In this document: positions 17,615 through 29,161 of the stretch, one piece after another | Numbering within the stretch: position 1 is the stretch's first letter | Layout: the number at the start of each line of letters is the position of its first letter | DNA from: Thiogranum sp. | GTDB lineage: Bacteria; Pseudomonadota; Gammaproteobacteria; DSM-19610 | Assembly: GCA_024636585.1 (NCBI GenBank) | Contig: JAGXGS010000034.1 | Coordinates: forward strand, 1 to 64,000 | DNA: 64,000 bases | Reading direction: 5' to 3' | Translations under genes and position numbers: made by a program | The notes under the pieces: generated by a model | The model's input: the letters and a program-made list of their open reading frames with translations, nothing else | The model's database searches: none | Told to the model about the DNA's origin: nothing

Positions 17615-18317
17615 GTGGGTACAACGCGCACAATCATGGCTGTTCCCGTCAATCTGTCAGTTGTGCTGCGCGGCCGGCCAGCCGGGGCTGGAAATCTGTG
17701 GGCCTTGCGCACAGGAATTACCCTGGCTGATACACACATGCCACGGCTGCGCCCGCCCGCTGCCATCCGACGCGCCGGTCAGCCGCTGCCCGGATTGCCT
17801 GCAACAGCCGCCGGCGCTCGACCACTGTGAGGCGCTGTTTGGCTATCGGGAGCCCGTTACTACCTGGGTGCAAAACCTGAAATTCCATCAGGATCTGGCA
17901 GCCGCGCAACTGCTCGGAAAGCTGCTGGCCGATCACCTGCCGACCGCGCCACCGGACAGCCTCGTGATCCCGGTACCGCTGCATCGCAAGCGCCTGGCTG
18001 AACGTGGCTATAACCAGGCTCTGGAGATAGCACGGCCGTTGCGACAACGCGGATACCTGCTGAAGCCTCAGTACTGTCGGCGGCACAAACCGACGCATGC
18101 GCAGTCGGATCTACCCGCATCGCGTCGGCGCGCGAATCTGAGCGATGCGTTTTCAGCATCTCCCCAGGTGCGCGGGCAGAATGTCACTCTCATTGATGAC
18201 GTGCTGACGACCGGCGCCACCCTCAACGAGCTGGCGGCGACACTGAAACGTGCCGGGGCATTGCGGGTAGAGGCTCGGGTAATCGCTCGAACCTTGCGGG
18301 ATCACCCGGCCAGATAG
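17604..18317 (+). CDS. comF: ComF family phosphoribosyltransferase-like protein
   Basis: 237-aa member of the ComF/GntX family linked to natural DNA uptake. An N-terminal zinc-ribbon-like region has paired cysteines (CQLC, CGPC, CHGC, CPDC). The type I phosphoribosyltransferase PRPP motif [14 protein letters not shown] is near residue 195. The start ATG sits in the BirA operator, with GGGAGGG as ribosome site, so expression probably responds to biotin. Its end overlaps the ubiA end by 16 nt in convergent orientation. The role in competence is inferred from family and agrees with the type IV pilus operon elsewhere in the window. Confidence 0.92.
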   Translation: MVYKWVQRAQSWLFPSICQLCCAAGQPGLEICGPCAQELPWLIHTCHGCARPLPSDAPVSRCPDCLQQPPALDHCEALFGYREPVTTWVQNLKFHQDLAAAQLLGKLLADHLPTAPPDSLVIPVPLHRKRLAERGYNQALEIARPLRQRGYLLKPQYCRRHKPTHAQSDLPASRRRANLSDAFSASPQVRGQNVTLIDDVLTTGATLNELAATLKRAGALRVEARVIARTLRDHPAR

Positions 18318-19159
18318 TGCAGAACAATGCCGATGAAAACCGCAGCGCCGAACCAGTTGTTGTTCAGGAAGGCCTGAAAACACTGGCGAGGATCGCGATC
18401 ACGGATGAGGTACTGCTGGTACAGCAATGACCCGCTGCCCAGCAGCAGACCAAAGTAATAATAGCCTCCCAGCCCGGCCGTCTGCCCCGTCAGCAGCAAG
18501 GCCCCGATCAGCAGAACCTGTATCATCGCCACAATGGCGCGATCGGCATCGCCGAACAATATGGCCGTCGACTTCACGCCGATCTTCAGGTCGTCTTCGC
18601 GATCCACCATGCCGTAGAGGGTGTCATAGGCGGTGACCCACAGGACCGTCGCCACAAACAACAGCCAGGCGATTTTTGGCACCCCCCCGGTTTGCGCTGC
18701 AAATGCCATCGGCACTGCCCAGCCGAACGCGGCGCCCAGATACACCTGGGGGAAATGGGTATAGCGCTTCATGAAAGGATAAGTCGCCGCCAGAACCACA
18801 CCCACCAGAGACAGGTACACAGTGAGCCTGTTCATCAACAACACCAGCCCGAAGGCGGTCAGACTCAGGATCACAAACAGGAACAGTGCTTCCCGTGGCT
18901 TGACCCGCCCCGTCGCAACAGGCCGGTCACGGGTGCGCTTTACCTGTGGATCGACATCGCGGTCAGCATAGTCATTAATGACGCACCCCGCCGAACGCAT
19001 CAGTGTCACGCCCGCTACAAACACCAGCAGGACCAGGAGATCAGGACTGCCTTCACCGGCAATCCACAGTGCCCATAGCGTCGGCCACAACAGCAGGTAA
19101 ATCCCGATTGGGCGGTGGAGCCGCATCAACAATGCGTATTGAGCGAGTCGTTCTTTCAT
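18302..19159 (-). CDS. ubiA: 4-hydroxybenzoate polyprenyltransferase
   Basis: Membrane enzyme attaching the polyprenyl tail to 4-hydroxybenzoate in ubiquinone synthesis. The two prenyl-diphosphate/Mg motifs are [19 protein letters not shown] and [16 protein letters not shown]. The N-terminal [19 protein letters not shown] is a strong UbiA signature. I chose ATG at 19159 (285 aa); a TTG at 19180 in the ORF track would add seven residues and neither has a strong ribosome site. It follows ubiC closely, as in the classical ubiCA operon. Confidence 0.94.
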   Translation of the reverse strand: MKERLAQYALLMRLHRPIGIYLLLWPTLWALWIAGEGSPDLLVLLVFVAGVTLMRSAGCVINDYADRDVDPQVKRTRDRPVATGRVKPREALFLFVILSLTAFGLVLLMNRLTVYLSLVGVVLAATYPFMKRYTHFPQVYLGAAFGWAVPMAFAAQTGGVPKIAWLLFVATVLWVTAYDTLYGMVDREDDLKIGVKSTAILFGDADRAIVAMIQVLLIGALLLTGQTAGLGGYYYFGLLLGSGSLLYQQYLIRDRDPRQCFQAFLNNNWFGAAVFIGIVLHYLAG

Positions 19160-19194
19160 AAGCAGAATGTCATCGTACAAGTGAGATCGAGGAT

Positions 19195-19785
19195 CTACAA
19201 TCGCGCTGGCGCCCGGTTCGCGGCGGTCAGAAAAACCTCCGTGACCAGCAGCGGTTTACCCCCGACCCTGAAGACTGAACGTCGCCCCCAGATTTCTTCG
19301 GGCTGGCTGGTCAGGTTCGCCACCGCACGCGCATACATCGCGCGCTTTCTATTGAGTGGCGCAAGCTCGACAACCCCTCGCGACATGGAGGGATCAGCAA
19401 ACAGAAAGGCACCCAGTGGACGGTTTCCGAGGTGAGCGAGGCGACGCTGCGGGCCACTGAGCGTCGTCACCGGCATCACGGTGCGGGCGAACACCCAGGG
19501 GCGCCCATCGCAGAGCAACTGGACTTCGCGAACCCAGGCGGCACGCGCCACTGGAATCCCCAGCGCCCGCGCTTCATCGAGTCGCGGCCGCTGCCATCCC
19601 TGATGCAATACCCGTACGCCGAAACAACCGGCACAGGCCTGCTTCACGCGGTCGGTCAGCGATCCGGAGTCGAGCAGCCAGGGCCGCAATTCCGGCGGAA
19701 TACGGCTGCGTAGCCAGCGCGGGTAAGGAGCCCACGCGGGCACGCTGACAGGGCGATCGGGAGCAGGCAATTTAAACGATTCCAC
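19195..19785 (-). CDS. ubiC: Chorismate lyase
   Basis: Converts chorismate to 4-hydroxybenzoate and pyruvate, the entry step of ubiquinone synthesis. Conserved parts are [40 protein letters not shown] with the catalytic Arg, [11 protein letters not shown] and [23 protein letters not shown] with the conserved Arg and Glu. The ORF-track start at 20040 runs antisense into the next gene. A GTG at 19785 gives 196 aa, close to the family, and is my best guess (TTG at 19794 is possible). The product feeds UbiA directly downstream. Confidence 0.88.
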   Translation of the reverse strand: MESFKLPAPDRPVSVPAWAPYPRWLRSRIPPELRPWLLDSGSLTDRVKQACAGCFGVRVLHQGWQRPRLDEARALGIPVARAAWVREVQLLCDGRPWVFARTVMPVTTLSGPQRRLAHLGNRPLGAFLFADPSMSRGVVELAPLNRKRAMYARAVANLTSQPEEIWGRRSVFRVGGKPLLVTEVFLTAANRAPARL

Positions 19786-19937
19786 GTTCAGCAAAAGGCG
19801 GATTATGGCACAGCCGGCGGATCGGTTTTTGTTGACACAGTTCGCAGAACCGGTGGGACCGAGTGTGAAGTAGCTCGCGGAATCGTTTTGCCCCGCCAGT
19901 AGACTGCTATGCAAATCATTCCGCCAGGAGATTTCCG

Positions 19938-21449
19938 ATGGATCAATACGCAATAATAAACGAGCAGTTTTCTGACCACTTGCAGCGCGCGGCCCAGAGA
20001 CTGCGGCGCACTCTCGAACGCTCGGCAGCCTTGCGCTCATCTCTGATGGTTGCGCTGAACGCGGGCGGGTGCCTGCTGCTGCTATCGCCGGTACTGATTG
20101 CAGCTGGATTCATGAGTACAGCGGTTTTGATTGCGAATAATATCCAGGGCCCGCTGGACTGGTTCCTGCTTGGGGTGTGCGCGGCATTAAGTTTAGTGGC
20201 CGGCTGGATGTGTTATCAGCTTTCTACACTGCATCCCGATGCCGCTGACGGCGTTACGCTCGATGCAGATCAGGAGTCCCGGCTGTTCCCGATGCTCGAG
20301 CGCCGCCTGACGCACTTCAAGCTGAAGCCTTTGAACAGTGTAAGACTTGGCACCGATACTGATCTGACCATAGTGGCGACTCCGCGCTGGCCGATTCCAC
20401 TGCTGCACTCGTACACTCTCAATGTCGGAGCGCCCCTGCTGTTTTTCATTTCCGAGCCTCAGTTTCGACTGGCGCTGGCCGGAGCAGTGGCAACCAGCGC
20501 GCAATCGCGTCGCAGTCTTTTCGGCTGGGCAGCACAGGCAGTCCGCGACTGGCCCGTCATTATCCATAGCCTGGAACAGAAATCCGTGCTCGCAACCCAG
20601 CTGCTCCTGCCTGTGGCCCGCTGGATAGCGGCAGCCAACCGGACACTCGGCTACACAGTCGAAACGGGCATGTTGCAGGCGCAGACCCGCTGGATTCTCA
20701 ACCATACCGATGAGCAGACCGCGCGTGAGCTGCTGAGTTGTCAGGTGCTCGCATCGTCTTTCATCAACTGGCATTACTGGCCCATGATGCTCAAGGGTGC
20801 AGATCACTGCCCACAGCCGGTAGCGCGTCCGTTCAGTCACTTCGACCTGCTGCTTAAAGGAAGCTTCACGGAAAATGCGGCACGCCGCTGGCTGCTCAAA
20901 GCGCAGGCCGGCTCCGGCAGCAGTCAGCGCATCCTGCAGAATCTGCTTGCCGAACTAAAGATCGATTTCCTGCAGTGTCCCGCCCTACCGGAACGCACTG
21001 CCTTCGAATGCATTATCGAGACAAAAACTATGCTGAAGAAACTGGATCAGCACTGGCAGCGATGCATCACGCCTGACTGGCATCAGCGGTACGCTGAATT
21101 CCAGGCTGCGAAAAACCGCTTTGACCAGTTGCACAGACGCTCGCAGGAACAGGACCTGCGCGGCAGTTCAGCAATCAATTTCGTGCGTCTGGCCCGGCGG
21201 TTTCTGGACAAGCAGCAAAATATTAGTGTGTTCCGGAAAATGTATCGTGCCAATCCGGATGATGCGGCGGTGTGCTTTACCTGCGGAGAGGCGATGCTCG
21301 CAGCGGGACATACGCTGGAGGGGTGCGACGCCATGCAGCGCGCCGGAGAACTCGATGCGAGACTGGCGAACCATGCACAGGCCCTGATCAACCAGTACAC
21401 ACACAGCTGGCTGGACGAATCGCGGTCGGGACTGGCGCGCACCGCCTGA
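19938..21449 (+). CDS. M48-like membrane protein lacking the zinc motif
   Basis: 503 aa with two transmembrane spans near residues 38-60 and 72-95, then a soluble region. LNVGAPLLFFISEPQFRLALAGAVATSAQ (161-189) lines up with the M48 peptidase stretch in which F-R-x-x-L-A is followed by HExxH. Here those positions read G-A-V-A-T, so both His and the Glu are gone. The later segment where M48 has its third zinc ligand (LQAQTRWILNHTDEQTARELL) also lacks the motif. The C-terminus, NPDDAAVCFTCGEAMLAAGHTLEGCDAMQRAGELD, looks TPR-like. It is probably a catalytically dead M48 relative; the alignment is by eye. Function unknown. Confidence 0.7.
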   Translation: MDQYAIINEQFSDHLQRAAQRLRRTLERSAALRSSLMVALNAGGCLLLLSPVLIAAGFMSTAVLIANNIQGPLDWFLLGVCAALSLVAGWMCYQLSTLHPDAADGVTLDADQESRLFPMLERRLTHFKLKPLNSVRLGTDTDLTIVATPRWPIPLLHSYTLNVGAPLLFFISEPQFRLALAGAVATSAQSRRSLFGWAAQAVRDWPVIIHSLEQKSVLATQLLLPVARWIAAANRTLGYTVETGMLQAQTRWILNHTDEQTARELLSCQVLASSFINWHYWPMMLKGADHCPQPVARPFSHFDLLLKGSFTENAARRWLLKAQAGSGSSQRILQNLLAELKIDFLQCPALPERTAFECIIETKTMLKKLDQHWQRCITPDWHQRYAEFQAAKNRFDQLHRRSQEQDLRGSSAINFVRLARRFLDKQQNISVFRKMYRANPDDAAVCFTCGEAMLAAGHTLEGCDAMQRAGELDARLANHAQALINQYTHSWLDESRSGLARTA

Positions 21450-21463
21450 CCCGGCGGCAGCCG

Positions 21464-23557
21464 CTAAACGCCTCCGTAGCGGGCCATACGACCAAGCCAA
21501 CGCCGTATCACCGGCTGCACACTTTCGGCGCAATGACGCGCAAGATAATCAGCCGCCTGCTCCACCTTGTCCAACAGGTCCTGATCCCGCAACAGATCGG
21601 CAATCCGGAACTGGATCATCCCGGTCTGGCGAGTGCCGAGCACCTCTCCAGGTCCGCGCAGCTCCAGGTCACGGCGCGCAATCTCAAAGCCGTCACTGGT
21701 TTCGCGCAGCACCGCCAGGCGCTGGCGCGCCAGCGCTGACAGAGGCGCCCGGTACATCAGCACGCAGCTGCTTTGTGCCGCCCCCCGCCCGACCCTGCCA
21801 CGCAACTGGTGCAATTGCGCGAGGCCGAGACGCTCGGCATTTTCGACAATCATCAGCGATGCATTCGGCACGTCCACGCCGACCTCGATGACCGTGGTTG
21901 CCACCAGCAAATCCACTTCACCACGCTTGAACGCGTCCATACACTGCTGCTTGTCTGCATCTTTCATGCGGCCGTGCACGAGTCCGACCCTGAGTTCATC
22001 GAGTGCTTCACGCAGTAGCACAGCAGTGTCTTCTGCTGCCTGACATTGCAGTGATTCCGACTCCTCGATCAGCGTACAGACCCAATAGGCCTGAAGGCCT
22101 TTACGGCAGGCTTCGCGGACTCGCTGAATCACTTCGGCGCGCCGGCCGTCAGGCAGAGCAACCGTATGCACAGGGATTCTCCCCGGGGGCATTTCATCGA
22201 TCACCGATGAATCCAGATCTGCATACACAGACATCGCCAGCGTGCGGGGTATCGGCGTTGCCGTCATGATCAACTGATGCGGCAGCAGCTGCTTTTCACG
22301 CCCTTTGTCCCGAAGCGCCAGGCGCTGGTGAACGCCGAAACGGTGCTGCTCGTCAATAATGACCAGCCCCAGCTGCCGAAATACCACATCGTCCTGGAAC
22401 AGCGCATGAGTGCCAATCACGACCTGCGCCTCACCGGATTGCAATGCCGCCAGTACCGTGCCACGCGGCTTGCCTTTCACTTTCCCCGACAACCAGGCCA
22501 CCTGAATATCCAGACACCCGAACCAGGTAGCGAAATTGCGAAAATGCTGTTCCGCCAGCAGCTCGGTGGGAGCCATGATTGCGACCTGACAGCCACTTGC
22601 GACAGCCTGGATCGCAGCAGCAGCCGCCACGACGGTTTTGCCCGAGCCGACGTCGCCCTGAACCAGCCGCATCATCGGGTGCGAGCGCACAAGATCATGC
22701 TGCAGCTCGGCCAGGACCCGTTGCTGGGCGGCCGTCAGGGCAAACGGCAGCGCCGCCAGGAAGCGTTCCAGCAATGCCTGCCCGCCGTGCAGCGGCATGG
22801 CGCTGTGGCGTTCTGCACGCTGGCGCATTGCCTTGAGACTGAGATGGTGCGCAAGCATTTCCTCGAACGCCAGTCGCTGCTGCGCCGGGTGGGTGCCCGC
22901 TTCCAGCGCGGCAAGATCAGCGTTCGGCGGAGGCCGGTGCACGTACTGCAAGGCCGAATGCAGATCACTCAGCTGCAGATCATCGAGAAGCGTGGCGGGT
23001 AACCATTCGGGCAAGCGACTGGTCTCCAGCAGCGCCAGCGCCTGGTCGCTGAGCTTGCGCAAGGCCAGCTGGTGCACGCCTTCGGTAGTGGGATAAATGG
23101 CAGTCAACTGCTCATCGACAGGACGGTTTTCACTTTCTTCCAGTCGCTGGTATTCCGGATGCACCATTTCCAGCATCACCGGGCCGCGCCGGACTTCACC
23201 AAAGATCCGCACCCGGGCGCCGCGCTCGAAGCCCTGTTGCTGAAGTTTGTTGAAATGGAAAAACCTCAGCAGCAGCGATCCGCTGCCATCGCTGACCCGC
23301 ACCAGCAGGCTGCGGCGTCGGCCAAACTTGATTTCAGCGAGATCCACAACCGCATCGATGACAGCCCGATCGCCGGGGCGCAATCCGCCGATCGGCATGA
23401 CGCGTGTGCGGTCTTCGTAACGCCGCGGCAGATGAAACAGAACGTCCTGCACGCTTTCAATCCCGAAAGCGGCCAGCCGGGCTGTCGCCCTGGGACCGAC
23501 TCCGCGCAATGCGGACACCGGCAGCGCATCCAGGGTTGGTGGCGATTGTTCCTGCAA
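21464..23557 (-). CDS. recG: ATP-dependent DNA helicase RecG
   Basis: Superfamily 2 helicase that reverses stalled forks and processes branched DNA. The 697-aa protein has an N-terminal wedge/OB domain (FHLPRRYEDRT, ARVRIFGEVRRG). The helicase core follows with Walker A GDVGSGKT near residue 300, DEQH (IIDEQHRFGV), TATPIPRT and the C-terminal QLRGRVGRG motif VI. It is the last gene of the yicC-to-recG run on the minus strand and ends 15 bp from the M48-like gene in convergent orientation. Confidence 0.97.
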   Translation of the reverse strand: MQEQSPPTLDALPVSALRGVGPRATARLAAFGIESVQDVLFHLPRRYEDRTRVMPIGGLRPGDRAVIDAVVDLAEIKFGRRRSLLVRVSDGSGSLLLRFFHFNKLQQQGFERGARVRIFGEVRRGPVMLEMVHPEYQRLEESENRPVDEQLTAIYPTTEGVHQLALRKLSDQALALLETSRLPEWLPATLLDDLQLSDLHSALQYVHRPPPNADLAALEAGTHPAQQRLAFEEMLAHHLSLKAMRQRAERHSAMPLHGGQALLERFLAALPFALTAAQQRVLAELQHDLVRSHPMMRLVQGDVGSGKTVVAAAAAIQAVASGCQVAIMAPTELLAEQHFRNFATWFGCLDIQVAWLSGKVKGKPRGTVLAALQSGEAQVVIGTHALFQDDVVFRQLGLVIIDEQHRFGVHQRLALRDKGREKQLLPHQLIMTATPIPRTLAMSVYADLDSSVIDEMPPGRIPVHTVALPDGRRAEVIQRVREACRKGLQAYWVCTLIEESESLQCQAAEDTAVLLREALDELRVGLVHGRMKDADKQQCMDAFKRGEVDLLVATTVIEVGVDVPNASLMIVENAERLGLAQLHQLRGRVGRGAAQSSCVLMYRAPLSALARQRLAVLRETSDGFEIARRDLELRGPGEVLGTRQTGMIQFRIADLLRDQDLLDKVEQAADYLARHCAESVQPVIRRWLGRMARYGGV

Positions 23558-23562
23558 ATGAC

Positions 23563-23949
23563 TTAGTCGGACAACACCAGAATTGCATCCATTTCCACTT
23601 GCGCCGCTTTCGGCAACGCCGCCACACCGACAGCTGCGCGCGCCGGATACGGCTCCTGGAAATAGTCAGCCATCACCTGGTTGACCAGCGGAAAATGATG
23701 CAGGTCAGTGAGAAAAATGTTCAGCTTGCAGATATGCGCCAGACTGCCTCCGGCAGCCTCCGCAACCGCGGCGAGATTATCGAAAACCCGGCGGATCTGC
23801 ATTTCCATGTTGCCCTCCACCAGATCCATAGTCTCGGGCACCAGTGGAATCTGACCCGACAGGTAAACCGTATCGCCTACCTGCACCGCCTGTGAATACG
23901 TGCCTATGGCTTTCGGTGCGAGATCCGTATGAATAACCTTGCGTTGCAT
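23563..23949 (-). CDS. ridA: RidA family enamine/imine deaminase
   Basis: Small trimeric Rid protein that hydrolyses reactive 2-aminoacrylate and related enamines, protecting PLP enzymes. The 128-aa length is typical. Signatures include [23 protein letters not shown], the [11 protein letters not shown] turn and the catalytic Arg in [23 protein letters not shown]. It lies 10 nt after spoT and 5 nt before recG, a common arrangement in Gammaproteobacteria. Confidence 0.95.
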   Translation of the reverse strand: MQRKVIHTDLAPKAIGTYSQAVQVGDTVYLSGQIPLVPETMDLVEGNMEMQIRRVFDNLAAVAEAAGGSLAHICKLNIFLTDLHHFPLVNQVMADYFQEPYPARAAVGVAALPKAAQVEMDAILVLSD

Positions 23950-23959
23950 ACTAGCTCCT

Positions 23960-26122
23960 TCAGCTTCTGCTTCTGCTGATTCGCATCACTGCCGGCACCT
24001 TGCGAACGCAACGCATGACCCGCGCCAGGTGCTGGCGATCGCGAACCGTGATGGTGAACTTAAGCGCCGTGTCGAGACCGTCCCGCTCTTCGATGGTTAC
24101 ATTTTCAATGTTTGAACCGGCCTCTGAAATCTCCGCTGCAATGGTCGCCAGCACGCCTTTCTGGTTGGTGACATCAACGCGGATCTCAGCAGGGAATTCT
24201 CCCTCGGTAAGCGGCTGCCATTCGACGTCGATCCACTTGTCCGGACGGCTGCGATAATCCGCGAGATTCTTGCAGGTTTCCGTGTGTATCACCAGACCAC
24301 GCCCGGCGCTGACAAAGCCGATAATGTTATCGCCGGGAATCGGCCGGCAACAGCGGGCAAAATGCACCACCATGCCTTCCGTACCGCGAATCGCAAGCGG
24401 TTTGCTATGTGCTGTATCCGCAGTGCGTTCGGCGCCCTCTTCATCATTCGGCACCAGTCGCCGCGCCACCAGCATGGCCATGCGGTTTCCTAGGCCGATA
24501 TCGGCGAACAGCGCATCCCGGTCCTTGAAGCCGGACTCCACCATAATACGGTCGAACTCGGCAATCGGTATATCGGCAAGCCCCCTGTTGATGCTGTGCA
24601 AGGCGCGATCGAGCATTCGCTGCCCCAGTTCCGTGGCTTCGTCATTGCGCAGATTCTTCAGGTAGTGACGAATGTTGGAACGGGCCTTGGCGCTGGCAAC
24701 GAAATTCAGCCAGGCCGGATTCGGATGAGCCCCGGTTGCGGTAATGATCTCCACCGTCTGCCCGTTCAGCAGCGGAGTGCGCAACGGCGCCAGTCGGCGA
24801 TCGACTTTCGCAGCAATGCAGGTGTTGCCGACATCAGTATGCACAGCGTAGGCAAAGTCGACCGCGGTCGCGCCGCGTGGCAGATTGAGAATATCCCCGG
24901 CGGGCGTAAACACGTAGACCTCGTCCGGGAACAAATCGATCTTGACGTTCTCCAGAAACTCCAGCGAGTTACCCGCGTTGCGCTGCATTTCCAGCAATTC
25001 GCGCAGCCATTCCCGGGCATGTGTCTGAGCGTTATTACCGGCCGGTCGGTCGCTGCTTTTGTACAACCAGTGTGCGGCAATGCCTGCTTCGGCAACCCGC
25101 TCCATGTCATCGGTGCGTATCTGCACTTCGATCGGCACGCCATAGGGGCCAAACAGCACCGTGTGCAGGGATTGATAGCCGTTGGCCTTGGGAATCGCAA
25201 TGTAATCCTTGAACTTGCCGGGCACCGGCTTGTACAGATTGTGCATCATACCGAGCACTCGGTAGCAGGTGTCGACGCTGTCGACGATGACCCGGAATGC
25301 ATACACATCGAACACTTCCGCGAACGATCCGACCCGGTCGCGAATTTTCTTGTACAGGCTGTAGAGATGTTTCTCGCGGCTCTGCAGGCGGTATCCGAGT
25401 CCTTCCTGGTCGAGTCGACTCTGGATCGCCGACTCGATCTTGTTGAGGATTTCCTTGCGATTGCCGCGCGCCTTGCGCACCGCCTCCGAAAGTACGCGAT
25501 AGCGCATGGGATAGAGCGTCGCAAAACCCAGATCTTCCAGTTCCAGTCGAATCTGGTTCATGCCGAGTCGGTTGGCTATGGGCGCATAAATATCCAGCGT
25601 CTCGCGCGCGATTCTGCGGCGCTTGTCAGTGCGCATGACGCCCAGGGTGCGCATGTTGTGCAGGCGATCGGCTAGTTTGACCAGTATCACACGCAGGTCT
25701 CGCACCATCGCCAGCATCATCTTGCGGAAATTTTCCGCGTGCGCCTCGGCCTGGCTGTTGAACTTGATCTGGGTAAGCTTGCTGACACCGTCGACCAGTT
25801 CCGCGACTTCCTCGCCGAATTCCCGGGTTACGGTTTCCTTGATGGTGTCGGTATCTTCGATGACATCATGCAAAATGGCGGCGACGATGCTCTGGTAGTC
25901 CATGTGCATCTCGGCCAGGATGCGCGCCACTTCGAGCGGATGATAGATGTAAGGTTCGCCCGACATGCGGTGCTGGCCTTCGTGGGCTTCGGCGCCGAAC
26001 AGATAGGCGCTGTAGACCTGCCGCACCTGATCTTTATCAAGATAAGTATCCAGCAGATCACACAGATCACTGATCAGGAAACGTGATTCTTCAGGAACAG
26101 CAATTACCGCCGGTTTTGCCAT
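23960..26122 (-). CDS. spoT: Bifunctional (p)ppGpp synthetase/hydrolase SpoT
   Basis: Controls the stringent-response alarmone. The 720-aa protein contains, in order, an HD hydrolase domain ([22 protein letters not shown] near residue 88), the synthetase domain ([31 protein letters not shown]-like [10 protein letters not shown]), a TGS domain ([30 protein letters not shown]) and a C-terminal ACT domain. An intact HD site marks it as SpoT rather than RelA. A terminator separates it from rpoZ, unlike the simple rpoZ-spoT operon of E. coli. Confidence 0.97.
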   Translation of the reverse strand: MAKPAVIAVPEESRFLISDLCDLLDTYLDKDQVRQVYSAYLFGAEAHEGQHRMSGEPYIYHPLEVARILAEMHMDYQSIVAAILHDVIEDTDTIKETVTREFGEEVAELVDGVSKLTQIKFNSQAEAHAENFRKMMLAMVRDLRVILVKLADRLHNMRTLGVMRTDKRRRIARETLDIYAPIANRLGMNQIRLELEDLGFATLYPMRYRVLSEAVRKARGNRKEILNKIESAIQSRLDQEGLGYRLQSREKHLYSLYKKIRDRVGSFAEVFDVYAFRVIVDSVDTCYRVLGMMHNLYKPVPGKFKDYIAIPKANGYQSLHTVLFGPYGVPIEVQIRTDDMERVAEAGIAAHWLYKSSDRPAGNNAQTHAREWLRELLEMQRNAGNSLEFLENVKIDLFPDEVYVFTPAGDILNLPRGATAVDFAYAVHTDVGNTCIAAKVDRRLAPLRTPLLNGQTVEIITATGAHPNPAWLNFVASAKARSNIRHYLKNLRNDEATELGQRMLDRALHSINRGLADIPIAEFDRIMVESGFKDRDALFADIGLGNRMAMLVARRLVPNDEEGAERTADTAHSKPLAIRGTEGMVVHFARCCRPIPGDNIIGFVSAGRGLVIHTETCKNLADYRSRPDKWIDVEWQPLTEGEFPAEIRVDVTNQKGVLATIAAEISEAGSNIENVTIEERDGLDTALKFTITVRDRQHLARVMRCVRKVPAVMRISRSRS

Positions 26123-26193
26123 TTGCCTAGTGCCCGCCGTTTTGATTCCGCGCCCAAACCACAGGTAAAGTCTGAACCGCCGCCGGACTGCGT

Positions 26194-26229
26194 AAAAAAA
26201 AGGCCGCTTCAGTTACGCCTGAAACGGCC
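26194..26229 (-). terminator. Intrinsic terminator after rpoZ
   Basis: On the minus strand the arms GGCCG-T-TTCAG and CTGAA-G-CGGCC pair over 11 positions with one mismatch around a 6-nt loop, followed by eight U. It lies 36 bp after the rpoZ stop and ahead of spoT, so it should end or reduce the gmk-rpoZ transcript before spoT. Confidence 0.88.
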
Positions 26230-26264
26230 CCGGTATGCATACTGAAGCGTGTCTTCTTCAGGAA

Positions 26265-26552
26265 TCAGTCTTCCGCGAAGTGATCGGGCATCTGCGCAAC
26301 TACCTCGCTTATCGTAGGCATTGCGGGTGTTTCCGCATTTTCGCGATCATCCGGCTTCTCGTCGAGAATCCCCGGCGTCACGAAATCCTCGGCGATCTCA
26401 CGTAGCGCCACTACTGTGGGCTTGTCATTTTCCCACTCCAGGAAGGGTTGGGCACCTTTCGCCAGCTGTCGCGCCCGCTTGGTCGCAACCAGAACCAGTT
26501 GAAAGCGGTTATCAACCTTACCGAGACAATCTTCTACTGTGACACGAGCCAT
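26265..26552 (-). CDS. rpoZ: RNA polymerase omega subunit
   Basis: Small subunit that clamps beta-prime during RNA polymerase assembly. The 95-aa protein has the invariant N-terminal signature [30 protein letters not shown] and the [15 protein letters not shown] segment. The C-terminal tail is acidic and variable. It follows gmk on the minus strand and is followed by an intrinsic terminator. Confidence 0.97.
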   Translation of the reverse strand: MARVTVEDCLGKVDNRFQLVLVATKRARQLAKGAQPFLEWENDKPTVVALREIAEDFVTPGILDEKPDDRENAETPAMPTISEVVAQMPDHFAED

Positions 26553-26603
26553 AATTGATTTCGCCAGACCTGAACTGTTGGTGGACGGGAAAGTGTACGC
26601 GAA

Positions 26604-28105
<1,502 letters not shown>

Positions 28106-28207
28106 CTCAAGTCATCCCTTCGGTATGCCGTTACACAGCCGCGCAACAACCTGTTTTATTAAAAGTTTTATGAAAAATCCAACACCGGAACAAAGGCGAC
28201 AGTCTAG

Positions 28208-29161
28208 ATGATCGGACGAAAAAAGCTAGACAGTCTGAAGCCCGGCACGCGCCTGGACGGCTATGAACTGGAAAAACCGCTGGGCGGAGGCGGCTTCAGC
28301 GTGGTCTATGTGGCGCGGCAGCTGGACACCGGCGAACGGGTCATAATAAAGGAGTACATCCCCAATCGACTGGCCCGACGCGATCGCAGCGGACAGGTGC
28401 AGGCGCGCAGTGACAAGACCGAAAGCCGGTTCAGCCGCGGTCGTAAACTATTCTTTCAGGAAGCGAGCACTCTGGCGACGCTGAAGCACAACAACATCGT
28501 TGATGTGTTCAATTTTTTCCAGGCCAATGGCACGGTCTACATGGTCATGAAATATCAGGATGGCGAAAACCTGCAGCATTATCTTGCCAGCCGCCGCGGA
28601 GGTCTCAGCGAAAGATTTCTGCGAACGGTATTCCCACCCCTGCTGGATGGCCTGGAACTGATTCATTCCCGCGACCTGCTGCACCTCGACATCAAGCCCG
28701 GCAACATCCACATTCAGTGCGGCGGACAGCCGCTGCTGCTGGATTTCGGCGCGGTACACGGTTTCCCCCAGAGTCGCCAGGAACAGCCCGGCCAGGTTAT
28801 CAGCCCCGGCTTCTCGCCGATCGAGCAATACGATAATCGAGGCTACGTCGGCCCCTGGACAGATCTCTATGCACTCGGTGCCACCATGCGCGCCTGCATC
28901 GAGGGCCGGGCACCCCTGAACGCGCGCAAGCGCCACGACCATGACAGCCTCCGCCCGGCGCAGCACGCCTTTCGCAAACGCTATTCGCATAATCTGCTGC
29001 GCGCCATCGACTGGGCCATGGAAGTCGATCCCCTGCTGCGCCCCCAGAATGTGGCTACTTTCCGTGCGGCGCTCACTGCGGACATCGCACTGGAACCGGA
29101 GCAACCGCGCTCGGCTTTCGGCTGGCTGACGACCACTTTGCTCGGCCGGGGGGAATCATGA
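28208..29161 (+). CDS. Hanks-type Ser/Thr protein kinase
   Basis: 317-aa cytoplasmic kinase domain with little else. Visible motifs are the glycine loop LGGGGFSVVY (25-34), the ATP Lys48 in VIIKEYIP, the catalytic loop HLDIKPGN (159-166, HLD in place of HRD), DFG (179-181) and the SPGFSPIEQY segment near the APE position. No transmembrane or sensor domain is evident. Its stop overlaps the start of the PP2C phosphatase (ATGA), so the two form an opposing pair. Substrates are unknown; its setting between yicC/gmk and rph is conserved in some Gammaproteobacteria as far as I recall. Confidence 0.92.
   Translation: MIGRKKLDSLKPGTRLDGYELEKPLGGGGFSVVYVARQLDTGERVIIKEYIPNRLARRDRSGQVQARSDKTESRFSRGRKLFFQEASTLATLKHNNIVDVFNFFQANGTVYMVMKYQDGENLQHYLASRRGGLSERFLRTVFPPLLDGLELIHSRDLLHLDIKPGNIHIQCGGQPLLLDFGAVHGFPQSRQEQPGQVISPGFSPIEQYDNRGYVGPWTDLYALGATMRACIEGRAPLNARKRHDHDSLRPAQHAFRKRYSHNLLRAIDWAMEVDPLLRPQNVATFRAALTADIALEPEQPRSAFGWLTTTLLGRGES

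Noticed and set aside
19786-20040. N-terminal extension of the ubiC ORF
   Set aside because: It overlaps the start of the opposite-strand M48-like gene and has no similarity to chorismate lyase.
24596-25675. 359-aa plus-strand ORF
   Set aside because: It is antisense to spoT; shadow frame.
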